64,000 bases of DNA from Solirubrobacter phytolaccae (GCF_027587195.1 NZ_JAPDDP010000007.1:62001-126000), one strand, 5' to 3'; numbered from the stretch's first letter, positions 8,555-16,914 are shown. The notes: generated by a model not told the origin, from the sequence alone. A program made the numbers and translations.

Positions 8555-8593
8555 AGTCGTGAACTTCTGAATCGCGACACTAGAGTCGGCGGG

Positions 8594-9679
8594 GTGCGGG
8601 ACGTGCTGGAAGGCCTCGTCGCGGACGGCTCGCTCCCGGGCGCGGCCGTCGCCGTCATCCGCGGCGGCGACCGCGAGGTCGTCACGGTCGGGTTCGCCGA
8701 TCTGGCACGCAGTGTGCCGCTGGGACCCGACACCCGGTTCCGGCTCGCGTCGCTCAGCAAGCCGATCGTCAGCGCGCTGGCGCTCGGGCTGATCGAGGAT
8801 GGGGGCCTCGGGCTCGAGGACCCGATCGGGCGGTGGCTGCCGGAGCTCGCGGCGCCGACCGTGCTGCGTGGGGACGCCGTCGTGCCGGCGGCCGGGCCCG
8901 TGCGGGTCCGGCACCTGCTCGACGCAACCTGCGGCTGGGGCTTCCCGGGCGAGCTGACGGCGGGCTTCGAGCGGATGCTCGCCGCGGTCGGCGACGGGCG
9001 GCACCGCCACCGGATGCCCGTCCCGGACGTGTGGGTGGCGGCGCTCGCGAGAACGCCGCTGCTGTTCGAGCCAGGTGAGCAGTGGCTCTACGACACGTCG
9101 TACGACCTGCTCGGCGTGGTGCTCGCGCGCGCGGCCGGTCAGCCGCTCCCGGAGGCGTTGCACGCCCGCCTGCTCGAGCCGCTGGGGATGCGCGGCACCG
9201 GCTTCGCGGCGAGCGGGGCGCTGGTGGAGGAGGTCCGCGCGCAGGGCGGCGAGCTCGTCCCGGCGGGATACGACGAGGACGTGCGCCGGCTGCCGCGGTT
9301 CCCGTCCGGCGCCGGCGGGCTCTTCGGCACGGTCGAGGACCTCTCGCGCTTCGCGCACATGCTCGTCAATGGCGGCGACGGAGTGCTGGCCGCCGCTTCG
9401 GTCGAGGCGATGACCTCGGACCAGCTCGCGCCCGCGCAGCGCCGCGCGGGTGGCGCCTACCTCGCCGGGCAGAGCTGGGGCTACGGCGGTTCGGTCGACG
9501 TCGAGCCGACCGAGCCCTGGCACGCGCCGGGCCGCTACGGCTGGATCGGCGTGACCGGCACCTCGCTGCACGTCCGGCGCGAGGAGGGCACGGCGATCGT
9601 GGTCCTGACGGCGCGAGAGCTGCACGACGCCGCGGACATGGCGCTCATGGGAACGCTCTGGACCGCCGCTATAAGGTGA
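8594..9679 (+). CDS. Beta-lactamase-fold serine hydrolase
   Basis: 361 residues of the class C beta-lactamase/esterase family. The SxxK nucleophile box is S53-L-S-K56, and the second box is Y166-D-T in place of the usual Y-x-N. There is no signal peptide, unlike periplasmic beta-lactamases, so an intracellular esterase or peptidase is likelier than antibiotic resistance. GTG 8594 is preceded by TAGAGT (8581-8586) seven bases upstream, predicting a leaderless transcript. CTAGAGTCG occurs twice here (8551-8559, 8580-8588). Ten bases separate it from the lipoprotein gene. Confidence 0.88.
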   Translation: MRDVLEGLVADGSLPGAAVAVIRGGDREVVTVGFADLARSVPLGPDTRFRLASLSKPIVSALALGLIEDGGLGLEDPIGRWLPELAAPTVLRGDAVVPAAGPVRVRHLLDATCGWGFPGELTAGFERMLAAVGDGRHRHRMPVPDVWVAALARTPLLFEPGEQWLYDTSYDLLGVVLARAAGQPLPEALHARLLEPLGMRGTGFAASGALVEEVRAQGGELVPAGYDEDVRRLPRFPSGAGGLFGTVEDLSRFAHMLVNGGDGVLAAASVEAMTSDQLAPAQRRAGGAYLAGQSWGYGGSVDVEPTEPWHAPGRYGWIGVTGTSLHVRREEGTAIVVLTARELHDAADMALMGTLWTAAIR

Positions 9680-9688
9680 CCCTAACTC

Positions 9689-10726
9689 GTGCCCTCATCC
9701 GTCGCCCGCCTGGCCGTCGCCGCGTTGTCGCTCGCGGCCCTCATCACCTTCAGCGCCTGCGGCTCGGACGCTGAGCGCCCGACCGCGAGCGCCGCCACGG
9801 CCACGCCGTCCGGCACGTTCCCGGCCACCGTCGAGCACAAGTACGGCACGACCACGGTCAAGCAGGCGCCCCAACGCGTCGTGGTCGTCGGCATCCGTGA
9901 GCAGGACGCGCTGCTCGCGCTCGGCACCGCCCCGGTGGCCACGACCGAGTGGTACGGCGAGGACCCCGGCGCGCTCGAGTCGTGGGCGAAGGCCAAGCTC
10001 GGCTCCGCGCCGCTGCCGACCGTCCTGCCCAGCTCGGACGGCATCGAGATCGAGCGCGTCGCCGCGCAGCGCCCCGACCTGATCGTCGGCATCGACACGG
10101 CGATGACCGACAAGGAGTACGCGCAGCTCTCGCGCCTCGCGCCGACGATCGCGCCGCCCGCCGGCACCGTGGACTACGGCGCCTCGTGGCAGCAGGACCT
10201 GCAGCTGGTCGGCGACGCGCTCGGCAAGCGCGCGGAGGCCGACAAGCTCCAGGCGCAGGTCGAGGACCAGATCGAGCAGACCGCCGCCGAGCATCCCCAG
10301 TGGAAGGGCAAGACGGCGATCAACGCGACGCTCAGCGACGGGTCCTTCTACGTCTATGGCCCCAAGACGGCCAACACGCAGCTCTTCGCGCAGCTCGGCT
10401 TCGCGTTCCCGCCCGCGCTGCGCGACGTGGGCGGCGGCGACGACTTCGGCGGCACCGTCTCCAACGAGCGCGCCGACCTCCTCGACGTCGACCTGATCCT
10501 CTGGGACCACCACGACGCCAAGGACCGCGCCGCGATCGGCAAGACGCCCGTCTATGCCGACCTGGCCGTGCACGAGCAGGGCCGCGAGGTGTTCGAGCAG
10601 GAGAGCTCCCCGCTCTACGACGCGCTGTCGAAGACGTCCGTGCTCAGCGTCCCCGTGGCGCTGAAGCTGCTCACCCCGCGCTTCGACGCGGCGCTCGACG
10701 GCGACCCGTCGACCAGCTCGGACTGA
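9689..10726 (+). CDS. Siderophore/iron ABC transporter substrate-binding lipoprotein
   Basis: 345 residues. A signal peptide ends in a lipobox (ITFSAC, Cys24). The mature part matches FepB/FecB-type binding proteins: PQRVVVVGIREQDALLALG at the first domain, a long bridging helix, and an AQRPDLIVG segment. No permease or ATPase gene is adjacent, so it is an orphan binding component that would need a transporter elsewhere. Start GTG 9689. TATAAG (9670-9675) inside the previous stop region could be a -10 element. The following AGGTGACCCTAA shows only weak resemblance to an iron-regulator box. Confidence 0.88.
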   Translation: MPSSVARLAVAALSLAALITFSACGSDAERPTASAATATPSGTFPATVEHKYGTTTVKQAPQRVVVVGIREQDALLALGTAPVATTEWYGEDPGALESWAKAKLGSAPLPTVLPSSDGIEIERVAAQRPDLIVGIDTAMTDKEYAQLSRLAPTIAPPAGTVDYGASWQQDLQLVGDALGKRAEADKLQAQVEDQIEQTAAEHPQWKGKTAINATLSDGSFYVYGPKTANTQLFAQLGFAFPPALRDVGGGDDFGGTVSNERADLLDVDLILWDHHDAKDRAAIGKTPVYADLAVHEQGREVFEQESSPLYDALSKTSVLSVPVALKLLTPRFDAALDGDPSTSSD

Positions 10727-10729
10727 CGC

Positions 10730-11896
10730 TCAGCGGGGCGGCGGCAGCTCGAGCTCGTCGATCGCGGGCGTGGGACTGCCGATCAGGCGCTGCGCGAGGT
10801 GCGCGAGCTTCTCGCCGGCGCGCAGCAACCGGACGCCGAGCCGGCTCTCCGGGAACGCGACGCGCGGCACGCCGGGCGGGAGCTGCTGCGCCGCCTCGAC
10901 CGCCGGGCGCATGAACGCCTCGTAGGCCGCGAACGCGCGAGCGGGCTCGGCGTGCTCGGACAGCTCCCGCGCGAGCACGTACGCGTCGATCAGCGCCAGG
11001 CTCGTGCCACCGCCGCCCAGCGGCGTGACGCAGTGCGCCGCGTCGCCGAGCAGGACGACGCGCCCCTGGCTCCAGGACGGCGCGTGCACCATCGCGAGGT
11101 CCTCGAAGTAGAAGTCCGCGCCCTCGAGCGCGGCGAGGATCCGCGGGGTCTCCCAGCCGGCGTCGCCGAAGACGTCGCGCAGCAGCGCGATCTGCTCCTC
11201 GCGCGACCGCTCGTCGTGGCCGCGCTCGTCGGACAGGAACCCGAGCATCGCGCGGGTGGTGCCGAGGTTGTCCGGCCGCAGCGAGACCTGGCGGCCGCCG
11301 GGGGCGTGGTACCAGCGCCACGTCCTGCGGTCGTGCTCGGCGCGAGGGATCGTGGCGTAGGCGATGTACACGCCGAGCGGCTCGAGCGTGACGTCGCTGA
11401 ACACGAGGTCACGGGTCGCGGAGCGCTGGCCCTCGGCGATGGCGACGACGTCGAACGTCCGCTCGTCCCCACCCGCGAAGCGCACGTCGACGCCGTCCGG
11501 CCGGCGCTTGAGCGCCTCGATGGTGTCGCCGAACCGCCACTCGACGATGTCCGGCGTGAGCTCGTAGAGCACGCGCGCGAGCTCGCCGCGCAGGACCTCG
11601 AGCTCGGCGGTCGGCCCGTCCTGCTCGCCGTCCTGGACGCCGAGCGCGGCCACGACCTCGCCGCCCGAGTCGACGAACTCGGTGCCCCGCTCGCCGGTGT
11701 TCGCCGCGCGGACCTCGTCCTCCAGGCCCATCCAGCGCAGGACGTCACGGCCGGCGCCGCGGACGTCGATGTTCTGGCCCTCCTCGCGCAGGGCGTCGGC
11801 GCGCTCGACGACCGTGACGTCCCAGCCGGAGGTGGCCATCCAGTACGCAAGGGCGGGGCCGGCGACGCTCGCGCCGGAGATGAGGATGCTGGGCAT
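10730..11896 (-). CDS. FAD-dependent monooxygenase (TetX-like)
   Basis: About 388 residues. The N-terminal dinucleotide-binding motif is ISGASVAGPALAYWMATSGW followed by an acidic strand end. The second FAD motif is GRVVLLGDAAHCVTPLGG near residue 280. These define class A flavin monooxygenases, which hydroxylate aromatic compounds and in the TetX branch inactivate tetracyclines. It lies 6 bp downstream of a 14-TM exporter on the same strand, so modification and export of the same toxic compound is a natural reading. GTG 11899 directly precedes the chosen ATG. Confidence 0.88.
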   Translation of the reverse strand: MPSILISGASVAGPALAYWMATSGWDVTVVERADALREEGQNIDVRGAGRDVLRWMGLEDEVRAANTGERGTEFVDSGGEVVAALGVQDGEQDGPTAELEVLRGELARVLYELTPDIVEWRFGDTIEALKRRPDGVDVRFAGGDERTFDVVAIAEGQRSATRDLVFSDVTLEPLGVYIAYATIPRAEHDRRTWRWYHAPGGRQVSLRPDNLGTTRAMLGFLSDERGHDERSREEQIALLRDVFGDAGWETPRILAALEGADFYFEDLAMVHAPSWSQGRVVLLGDAAHCVTPLGGGGTSLALIDAYVLARELSEHAEPARAFAAYEAFMRPAVEAAQQLPPGVPRVAFPESRLGVRLLRAGEKLAHLAQRLIGSPTPAIDELELPPPR

Positions 11897-11902
11897 CACT
11901 GA

Positions 11903-13444
11903 TCAGGTAGCCGGAACGGCGTCGGCGTAGACGGTGTCGGTGATCTCGGTCGCGCCCGATGGGGCAAGCAGCGCGCACGCCACGGCGCCGAGCAGGCCGG
12001 CGACGGCGCCGACCAGCAGCGCGACGTGGAAGCCGCCGATGTAGGCGTCGCGAGCGGCGGCAAGCAGGTCCGGGCCGGCCGGCCCGAGCTGACCGGCCGC
12101 GCTGCCGGCGCCGGCGATCCCGGCGGACGCCTGGTCGGCGACGCGCGCGGGGAGGCCCCGGAGCGCGCCGGCCAGGTCGGACTGGTAGGCGGCGATCAGG
12201 ACCGCGCCGAGCACGGCGCCGCCGAGCGCGCCGCCGACTTCGCGCGTGAGGTCGTTGACGGCCGAGGAGACCGTGCGGCGGTCCGCGGGCAGGCCGCTGA
12301 CGACGAGCGTGGTGCCGGGCGTCAGCGCCAGCCCGGACCCGGCGCCGAGCAGGACCAGGCCGACGGCGAAGCCCCAGAACCCGGCGTCGGGGGTGACCAG
12401 GACGAACACGACGAAGGCGGCGGCGAACACCGCCATGCCGATCGCGCCGACCCAGCGGGCGCCGAACGCGCTCATCAGCCGCGGGACGAACGGCGTGACG
12501 AAGGCGACCCCGATCGGCAGCGGCAGGAAGCACAGCGCGGTCTCGATCGCCGAGTAGCCCTGCACGACCTGCAGGTACTGCGGCGTGAGCAGGAAGAAGC
12601 CGAAGGCCGCGAAGAACTGGAGCGTGAGCAGCAGGCTCCCGGCCGCCAGCCCGCCGTTGCGGAACAGGCGCACGTCGAGCATCGGCTCGTCCGCGGCGAG
12701 CTCCCACGCCAGGAAGCCGCCGAGCGCGACCAGCCCGACCACGATCCCGGCGAGGGCCTGGGCGTCGCTGAGCGAAGCGTCGCCGGCGCGGATGACGCCG
12801 AACACGAGCGCGCCGAGCCCCACGACCGCCAGCGCGCCGCCGACGGGGTCGATCCGGATGGTGCGGTCGCCGCTGGGCCCGACGAAGCGCAGGACGCCCG
12901 GCACCAGCGCCAGCGCGAGCACGCCGAACACGACCTGGATGCCGGCCCAGCCCGAGATCTCCAGCATGCCTCCGCCGATGAACGTCCCCAGCGTCGCCGC
13001 CGCGCCGGTGACGCCCGCCCACACCGACACGGCCCGGGCGCGTCGCTCGGGCGGGAACGCGTCGATGAGCACGGACAGCGTGGCGGGGAACACGCCCGCG
13101 GCCCCGAGTCCGGCGACCGCGCGCAGGACGGCGACGAGCGTGGCGTCGTCGGCGAGCGCGGAAGCCAGTGAAGCGCCGCCGAAGACGGTGAGCCCGATGA
13201 CGAGCGCCGGCCGGCGGCCGTACCGGTCCGCGGCCAGCCCCACGGGCAGCAGGACGGCGGCGAAGACGATCGAGTACGCGTTGAGGATCCACGTCAGCTG
13301 GGTTTGCGTCGCGCCGAGGTCCGCGGCCAGGTCGGGGAGCGCGATGGCGAGGGACGAGGTCGCGCCGACCACGAGGGCGAGCGCCAGGCACATGACCACC
13401 AACAGGGCGGTGAGGTGCTCGCCGCCGCGATCCTTAGTTTGCAT
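11903..13444 (-). CDS. MFS multidrug exporter, DHA2 (14-TM) family
   Basis: 513 residues with about 14 hydrophobic segments. It has the motif-A loop ADRYGRRPAL after TM2, motif C-like glycine and proline spacing in TM5, and a closing hydrophilic tail. This is the EmrB/QacA layout of proton-driven drug exporters. It is the first gene of a two-gene unit with the FAD monooxygenase, divergent from a MarR regulator 58 bp away. ATG 13444. The substrate is unknown; control by MarR is inferred from position. Confidence 0.9.
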   Translation of the reverse strand: MQTKDRGGEHLTALLVVMCLALALVVGATSSLAIALPDLAADLGATQTQLTWILNAYSIVFAAVLLPVGLAADRYGRRPALVIGLTVFGGASLASALADDATLVAVLRAVAGLGAAGVFPATLSVLIDAFPPERRARAVSVWAGVTGAAATLGTFIGGGMLEISGWAGIQVVFGVLALALVPGVLRFVGPSGDRTIRIDPVGGALAVVGLGALVFGVIRAGDASLSDAQALAGIVVGLVALGGFLAWELAADEPMLDVRLFRNGGLAAGSLLLTLQFFAAFGFFLLTPQYLQVVQGYSAIETALCFLPLPIGVAFVTPFVPRLMSAFGARWVGAIGMAVFAAAFVVFVLVTPDAGFWGFAVGLVLLGAGSGLALTPGTTLVVSGLPADRRTVSSAVNDLTREVGGALGGAVLGAVLIAAYQSDLAGALRGLPARVADQASAGIAGAGSAAGQLGPAGPDLLAAARDAYIGGFHVALLVGAVAGLLGAVACALLAPSGATEITDTVYADAVPAT

Positions 13445-13454
13445 TGTGATCAGG

Positions 13455-13496
13455 CTATCAAGTAGTTAGATAGTCTAAATATCAGCCAGATAGACT
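13455..13496. promoter_or_regulatory. MarR operator region with divergent promoter elements
   Basis: CTATC (13455-13459) and GATAG (13469-13473) form an inverted repeat. AGATAGTCT (13468-13476) is repeated directly as AGATAGACT (13488-13496), 20 bp on, two helical turns. TAGACT (13491-13496) is a -10 candidate ending six bases before the MarR start GTG 13503. The AT-rich tract is unlike its surroundings. Confidence 0.55.
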
Positions 13497-13502
13497 TGGC
13501 GC

Positions 13503-13943
13503 GTGCCCGACCCCTCGCTCGATCTCTCCGCCGTCACCCAGACGCTGCGGGAGCTCGTGGCAGCGTCCAACGAGTCGGCCTACCGGCTGGCGCGGGAGCG
13601 GAACTTCAACCTCACGGACTCGATGGCGCTCGAGGTCCTCGACCGGCGCGGCCCGCTCGGCGCGGCCGAGCTGGCGCGCAGCATCGGCATCCGCGCCGCG
13701 TCGGCGACGATCCTCATCGACCGCCTCGAGCGCGCGGGCCTGGTCGAGCGGCGGCGCGACCCCGGCGACCGGCGCCGGGTGACCGTCGTCGCGGTGCCGG
13801 AGGCGCTGGCCGAGAACCTCGCCCTGTGGGCGCCGGCGATCGCGGCCATCGACGAGGTCTCCCGCTCGCTCGACGCGGATCAGCAGCAGGTCGTGCAGGG
13901 CTACCTCGAGGCGGTCATCGCGGCGCTCGCGCCTGAGGGGTAG
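13503..13943 (+). CDS. MarR-family regulator
   Basis: 146 residues with a winged HTH at about 35-100 (AAELARSIGIRAASATILIDRLERAG) and the wing RRRDPGDRRRVTVVAVPEA. It is divergent from the exporter-monooxygenase operon and is its likely repressor. The start GTG 13503 lies six bases after a TAGACT -10 element, so translation is probably leaderless. Ligand unknown. Confidence 0.9.
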   Translation: MPDPSLDLSAVTQTLRELVAASNESAYRLARERNFNLTDSMALEVLDRRGPLGAAELARSIGIRAASATILIDRLERAGLVERRRDPGDRRRVTVVAVPEALAENLALWAPAIAAIDEVSRSLDADQQQVVQGYLEAVIAALAPEG

Positions 13944-13981
13944 TCGCTCTAGACCTCCCGGCGGCTGCCGATAAGCAGACC

Positions 13982-14473
13982 ATGCGGTGGATCGCCGTCC
14001 TCATCGCCTCAGGGCTGCTCGCCGGGTGCGGCGAGACCGTGGCCGAACCGAAGCCGCAGACCACCAGCTGGCGCATCGAGACGGTCGGCGACGCCGGCCC
14101 GCAGCGGAGCGTGGAGATCAAGCGCGTGGTCCGGGCGTTCGACCGCCACTGGCGGCGTGGCGACTACGAGCGCGTCTGCGCGCTGATGACGCCGGAGACC
14201 CAGGCGAACCTGGCGGCGTTGCTGAAGGCGCCGTCCTGCCTGCAAGCGTTCGGGAGTGAGCTGTACGCCGGTTCGGAGCCGCCCGCGGTCCGCCATGCCG
14301 CGGCGCGCGAGTACCGGAGCGTCCGCGTCGACGAGACCGGCACCAGCGCGACGATCACGTTCCCGGATTGCCGCACCTGGCGGCTCGTCCGGCGTGACGG
14401 CACGTGGCTGATCAACGACTTCCCGATCGTCCCGTCCGCGGTCCGCGTGACCGCGCCGCGCTGCGAAGCCTGA
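13982..14473 (+). CDS. Small secreted lipoprotein, unknown function
   Basis: 163 residues with a signal sequence and lipobox (LLAGC, Cys16). The mature domain begins with a helix (VVRAFDRHWRRGDYERVCALM) followed by strands and ends with the SATITF...WLINDF pattern. This resembles the NTF2-like/SnoaL-type fold common in actinobacterial lipoproteins; that assignment is from pattern only. Four mature cysteines could form disulfides. GATAAG (13970-13975) six bases before ATG may be its -10 element. It stands alone between MarR and the SEDS-like gene. Confidence 0.75.
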   Translation: MRWIAVLIASGLLAGCGETVAEPKPQTTSWRIETVGDAGPQRSVEIKRVVRAFDRHWRRGDYERVCALMTPETQANLAALLKAPSCLQAFGSELYAGSEPPAVRHAAAREYRSVRVDETGTSATITFPDCRTWRLVRRDGTWLINDFPIVPSAVRVTAPRCEA

Positions 14474-14527
14474 TAGATCCGCTGCAGGCGTTGTCGCGCT
14501 CGCCTGGAGCGCCTAGGTTCTCGCGCC

Positions 14528-15430
14528 GTGCCGGGGATTCGTGAGTATTGGTGGGGCCTGCCCGCGCTGCTGGTCGGCGTGGTGGCGATGATCCAGGGAG
14601 ACGTCGCGAGCTCCCGCCCGGCGGCGAACGTCGCGTTCTTCCTGCTCGGGTTCGGCGCCGTGCTGTTGATGCGTCGCGCGACGGTCAAGCCGGGAGCGTT
14701 CACCGGCGGCGTGCTGTGCCTCGTCCTGCTCGCGACCTTCCTGGGCGGTGGCAACGACGGCGTGCACCGCTGGATCGACGCCGGCCCGCTCTCGCTCGAC
14801 GTCTCGATGCTCGTCGCGCCGTGGGTGCTGGCGGTGATGGCGCACCTGCTCGCGCGCGGGCGCGTGGCCGGGGCGGTCGCCCTCGCCGTGCTCGTGCAGC
14901 TCGCGCTCCTGCTGCAGCCCGACGCCGCGCAGGGGTCCGCGTTCGCGGCGGGCGCGGTGGTGCTGTTGCTGATGAGCGCGGAGCGGTCTGGCGTCGTCCT
15001 CACCGGCGTCGCCGCCGTGGTGGCGATGGCGCTCGGCACGTTCTCGCGCCGCGACCCACTGGCGCCCGTGCCGGAGGTCGAGGGGATCGTCGGGCTCGCG
15101 CGGGATGCCGCGCCGTGGCTGGGGGTGGCCGCCGTCGTCGCCTGCGCGCTGCTCGCCGTGCCGTTCGTGCGCGCGGCGCTGCACGGCCGCAGCGCGCGTG
15201 AGCCGGTGGTCGGCGCGGCGCAGGCGGCGCTGTGCGCGTACGTCGTCGTGCAGCTGCTCGCGCCACTCGGGCTGGACGTCCCGGTGCCGGTGATGGGCTA
15301 CGGCGCGGCGACGGTGCTCGCCTACGCCGCGGCGTTCACGGCGAGCCTGGCGATGCCGCGGGACCGCGCGTTCAGCGGCCGGTCACGTGACCGGGCGGCT
15401 GTCCGGTCACGCGCCGGAACGCGGATGTGA
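14528..15430 (+). CDS. Short SEDS-like (FtsW/RodA-type) membrane protein
   Basis: About 300 residues with some 8-9 hydrophobic segments. Three stretches recall SEDS glycosyltransferases in order: HRWIDAGPLSLD (compare the family's RRWI-G-QPSE loop), LLLQPDAAQGSAF (compare LQPD-GTA), and PVPVMGYGAATVLA near the C-terminus (compare PF-SYGGSS). The catalytic Asp region is not clearly conserved and the protein is shorter than FtsW/RodA (about 370-400). It may be a degenerate or specialised paralogue. GTG 14528 follows a TAGGTT -10 by eight bases. The last 20 residues run over an AraC remnant on the other strand. Confidence 0.6.
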   Translation: MPGIREYWWGLPALLVGVVAMIQGDVASSRPAANVAFFLLGFGAVLLMRRATVKPGAFTGGVLCLVLLATFLGGGNDGVHRWIDAGPLSLDVSMLVAPWVLAVMAHLLARGRVAGAVALAVLVQLALLLQPDAAQGSAFAAGAVVLLLMSAERSGVVLTGVAAVVAMALGTFSRRDPLAPVPEVEGIVGLARDAAPWLGVAAVVACALLAVPFVRAALHGRSAREPVVGAAQAALCAYVVVQLLAPLGLDVPVPVMGYGAATVLAYAAAFTASLAMPRDRAFSGRSRDRAAVRSRAGTRM

Positions 15431-15560
15431 ACGCGCTCGGGTTGCGGTAGCCGACACGGCGCGCGACGGTCTCGACCGGCAGGCCGTCCGCGAGCATGCC
15501 GAGCGCGGCCGTCGAACAGCACCGCTTCGGCGCGGCGGCGCCGGGCCGGGAGCCACACTC
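15372..15560 (-). pseudogene. AraC-family regulator, C-terminal remnant
   Basis: On the minus strand the last 46 codons before the stop at 15372-15374 read as the second half of an AraC/XylS DNA-binding domain: LADGLPVETVARRVGYRNPS, then AFTSAFRRVTGQPPG. This is the signature helix-turn-helix with its conserved GY, PSAF and FRR-TG residues. Upstream in this frame the similarity stops abruptly. The adjoining sequence in another frame (RAEAVLFDGRARHARG) looks like its continuation, implying a frameshift and loss of the rest. No N-terminal domain remains between here and rpiA. Confidence 0.65.
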
Positions 15561-15677
15561 GGCCACGAGGCCACCGAGCCGCTGGACGCCCGCACCGTCC
15601 CGTCCGCGGCAGGACGACGCGCGCGCGGCCGCGTTGCGAGGCGGTCGCCCAGCCCTGAGGCGTGCGACATTGTGGGG

Positions 15678-16334
15678 GTGAGCGTGACGACCAGCGAGGC
15701 GGAGAAGCACGCAGCCGCGACGTACGCCGCCGGCCTGGTGGAGGACGGGATGCGCGTCGGGCTCGGGACGGGCTCGACGGTCGCGCCGTTGATCCCGGTG
15801 CTCGCGGCGCGCGGGCTCAACCTGCGGTGCGTCGCGACGTCGGTGGCGACGGCGGAAGCCGCAGTCGCCGCCGGGCTGGTCGTCGAGTCGTTCGACGCGC
15901 TTCCCGAGCTCGACATCGCGATCGACGGGGCGGACCAGATCGCGCCGGGACCGTGGCTGATCAAGGGCGGCGGGCGCGCGCATACGCGGGAGAAGCTCGT
16001 GGCCGTGGCGGCCGCGCGGTTCGTGGTCATCGCCTCGCACGAGAAGCCGGTGCCGCGGCTCACGCCGCCCGTGCCGCTCGAGCTGCTCGCATTCGGGCTC
16101 GAGTCGACGCTGATGCGCCTCGGGCAGGCGACGGTCCGCGGTGGCGTGCTGAGCCCCGACGGCGGCATCATCGCGGACTGGACGGGCGCGTTCGACGATC
16201 CCGCGGAGCTCGCGCGCCGGCTGGACGCGGACCCGGGTGTGGTCGGCCATGGCCTGTTCGAGCCGGGCCTGGTCAGCGACGTCGTGGTCGCCACGGGCGC
16301 CGACGTCGAGCACACGCGGTTCGCTCGTCCGTAA
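15678..16334 (+). CDS. rpiA: Ribose-5-phosphate isomerase A
   Basis: About 218 residues, normal for RpiA. The phosphate-binding loop VGLGTGST is near residue 25, the acidic DGADQI motif near 80, and the KGGGRAHTREK motif carrying the catalytic region near 95, all in family order. It interconverts ribose-5-phosphate and ribulose-5-phosphate in the pentose phosphate pathway, in the cytoplasm. GTG 15678 is preferred because the upstream frame (from 15387) runs through the AraC remnant. Single gene; the next gene starts 26 bp downstream behind its own operator. Confidence 0.93.
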   Translation: MSVTTSEAEKHAAATYAAGLVEDGMRVGLGTGSTVAPLIPVLAARGLNLRCVATSVATAEAAVAAGLVVESFDALPELDIAIDGADQIAPGPWLIKGGGRAHTREKLVAVAAARFVVIASHEKPVPRLTPPVPLELLAFGLESTLMRLGQATVRGGVLSPDGGIIADWTGAFDDPAELARRLDADPGVVGHGLFEPGLVSDVVVATGADVEHTRFARP

Positions 16335-16357
16335 CCGGTATCAGCGCCTATGCTGGT
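16334..16357 (+). promoter_or_regulatory. CGNR operator/promoter, copy 1
   Basis: ACCGGTA (16334-16340), eight bases, then TATGCTGGT (16349-16357). The ends form an imperfect dyad (ACCgGtA/TgCtGGT), and TATGCT is placed as a -10 element six bases before GTG 16361. The same 24-bp architecture recurs at 16869-16892 before the next gene. Confidence 0.65.
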
Positions 16358-16360
16358 GAG

Positions 16361-16876
16361 GTGACGCTCGAAGATCCTCGCCCGCTACTCGGCGAGCCGC
16401 TGCCGCTGGACCTGCTGAACACTACGTGGATGACCGAAGCCGGGCTGCGGGACCTGCTCGCCGACGCGGCCGGCACGCGCCGGTGGCTCGACCACCACGG
16501 CCTGCGGGACGCGCCTGCCGAGGCCGGCCCGCTGCGGGAGACGCGGGAGGCGTTGCGCTCGCTCCTGCTGGACCGCGACGCGGTCGCGGGCGTCAACGCG
16601 GTGCTCGCGCGGGGTGGCCAGCGGCCGGTGCTCCGCGCGGGTCACGTCGAGACGGAGGTGGACGCGGAGCCGCAGTGGCGGGTGCCGTGGACGTGCGCCG
16701 CGCAGCTCGTCGCGCTGCTCGAGGCCCACGGCGAGCGGGTGCGGCCGTGCGCGAACCCGGACTGCGTCCTCTGGTTCCTCGACACGTCACGGCCGGGAAC
16801 ACGCCGCTGGTGCTCGATGGCGGCGTGCGGCAATCGCGACAAGGCAGTTCGTCACGGCCGCGTGCGTCACCGGTAA
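16361..16876 (+). CDS. CGNR zinc-finger protein (ABATE domain), probable regulator
   Basis: About 171 residues. The N-terminal part (PLPLDLLNTTW near residues 13-23, GLRDLL) is the ABATE domain seen in putative stress-induced regulators. The C-terminal 45 residues hold the CGNR finger: RPCANPDCVLWFLDTSR, then RRWCSMAACGNRDKA, with four cysteines for one zinc. CGNR proteins are thought to bind DNA. The duplicated dyads before this gene and before the next support autoregulation and control of the neighbour; that is inference. GTG start, predicted leaderless. Confidence 0.88.
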   Translation: MTLEDPRPLLGEPLPLDLLNTTWMTEAGLRDLLADAAGTRRWLDHHGLRDAPAEAGPLRETREALRSLLLDRDAVAGVNAVLARGGQRPVLRAGHVETEVDAEPQWRVPWTCAAQLVALLEAHGERVRPCANPDCVLWFLDTSRPGTRRWCSMAACGNRDKAVRHGRVRHR

Positions 16877-16892
16877 ATTCACTTATACTGGT
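16869..16892 (+). promoter_or_regulatory. CGNR operator/promoter, copy 2
   Basis: ACCGGTA (16869-16875), eight bases, then TATACTGGT (16884-16892), matching copy 1 in both half-sites and spacing but with an unrelated spacer. It overlaps the stop codon of the CGNR gene. TATACT is a good -10 hexamer for the gene starting at 16915. Confidence 0.7.
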
Positions 16893-16914
16893 GACCACGT
16901 GTAAGCTGGAAGGC

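Noticed and set aside
8594-9679. Antibiotic-degrading beta-lactamase
   Set aside because: The fold matches, but there is no signal peptide and the second motif is YDT; a cytoplasmic esterase or peptidase is likelier.
12026-13171. 381-codon plus-strand frame
   Set aside because: Antisense to the DHA2 exporter; low-complexity charged sequence without a fold.
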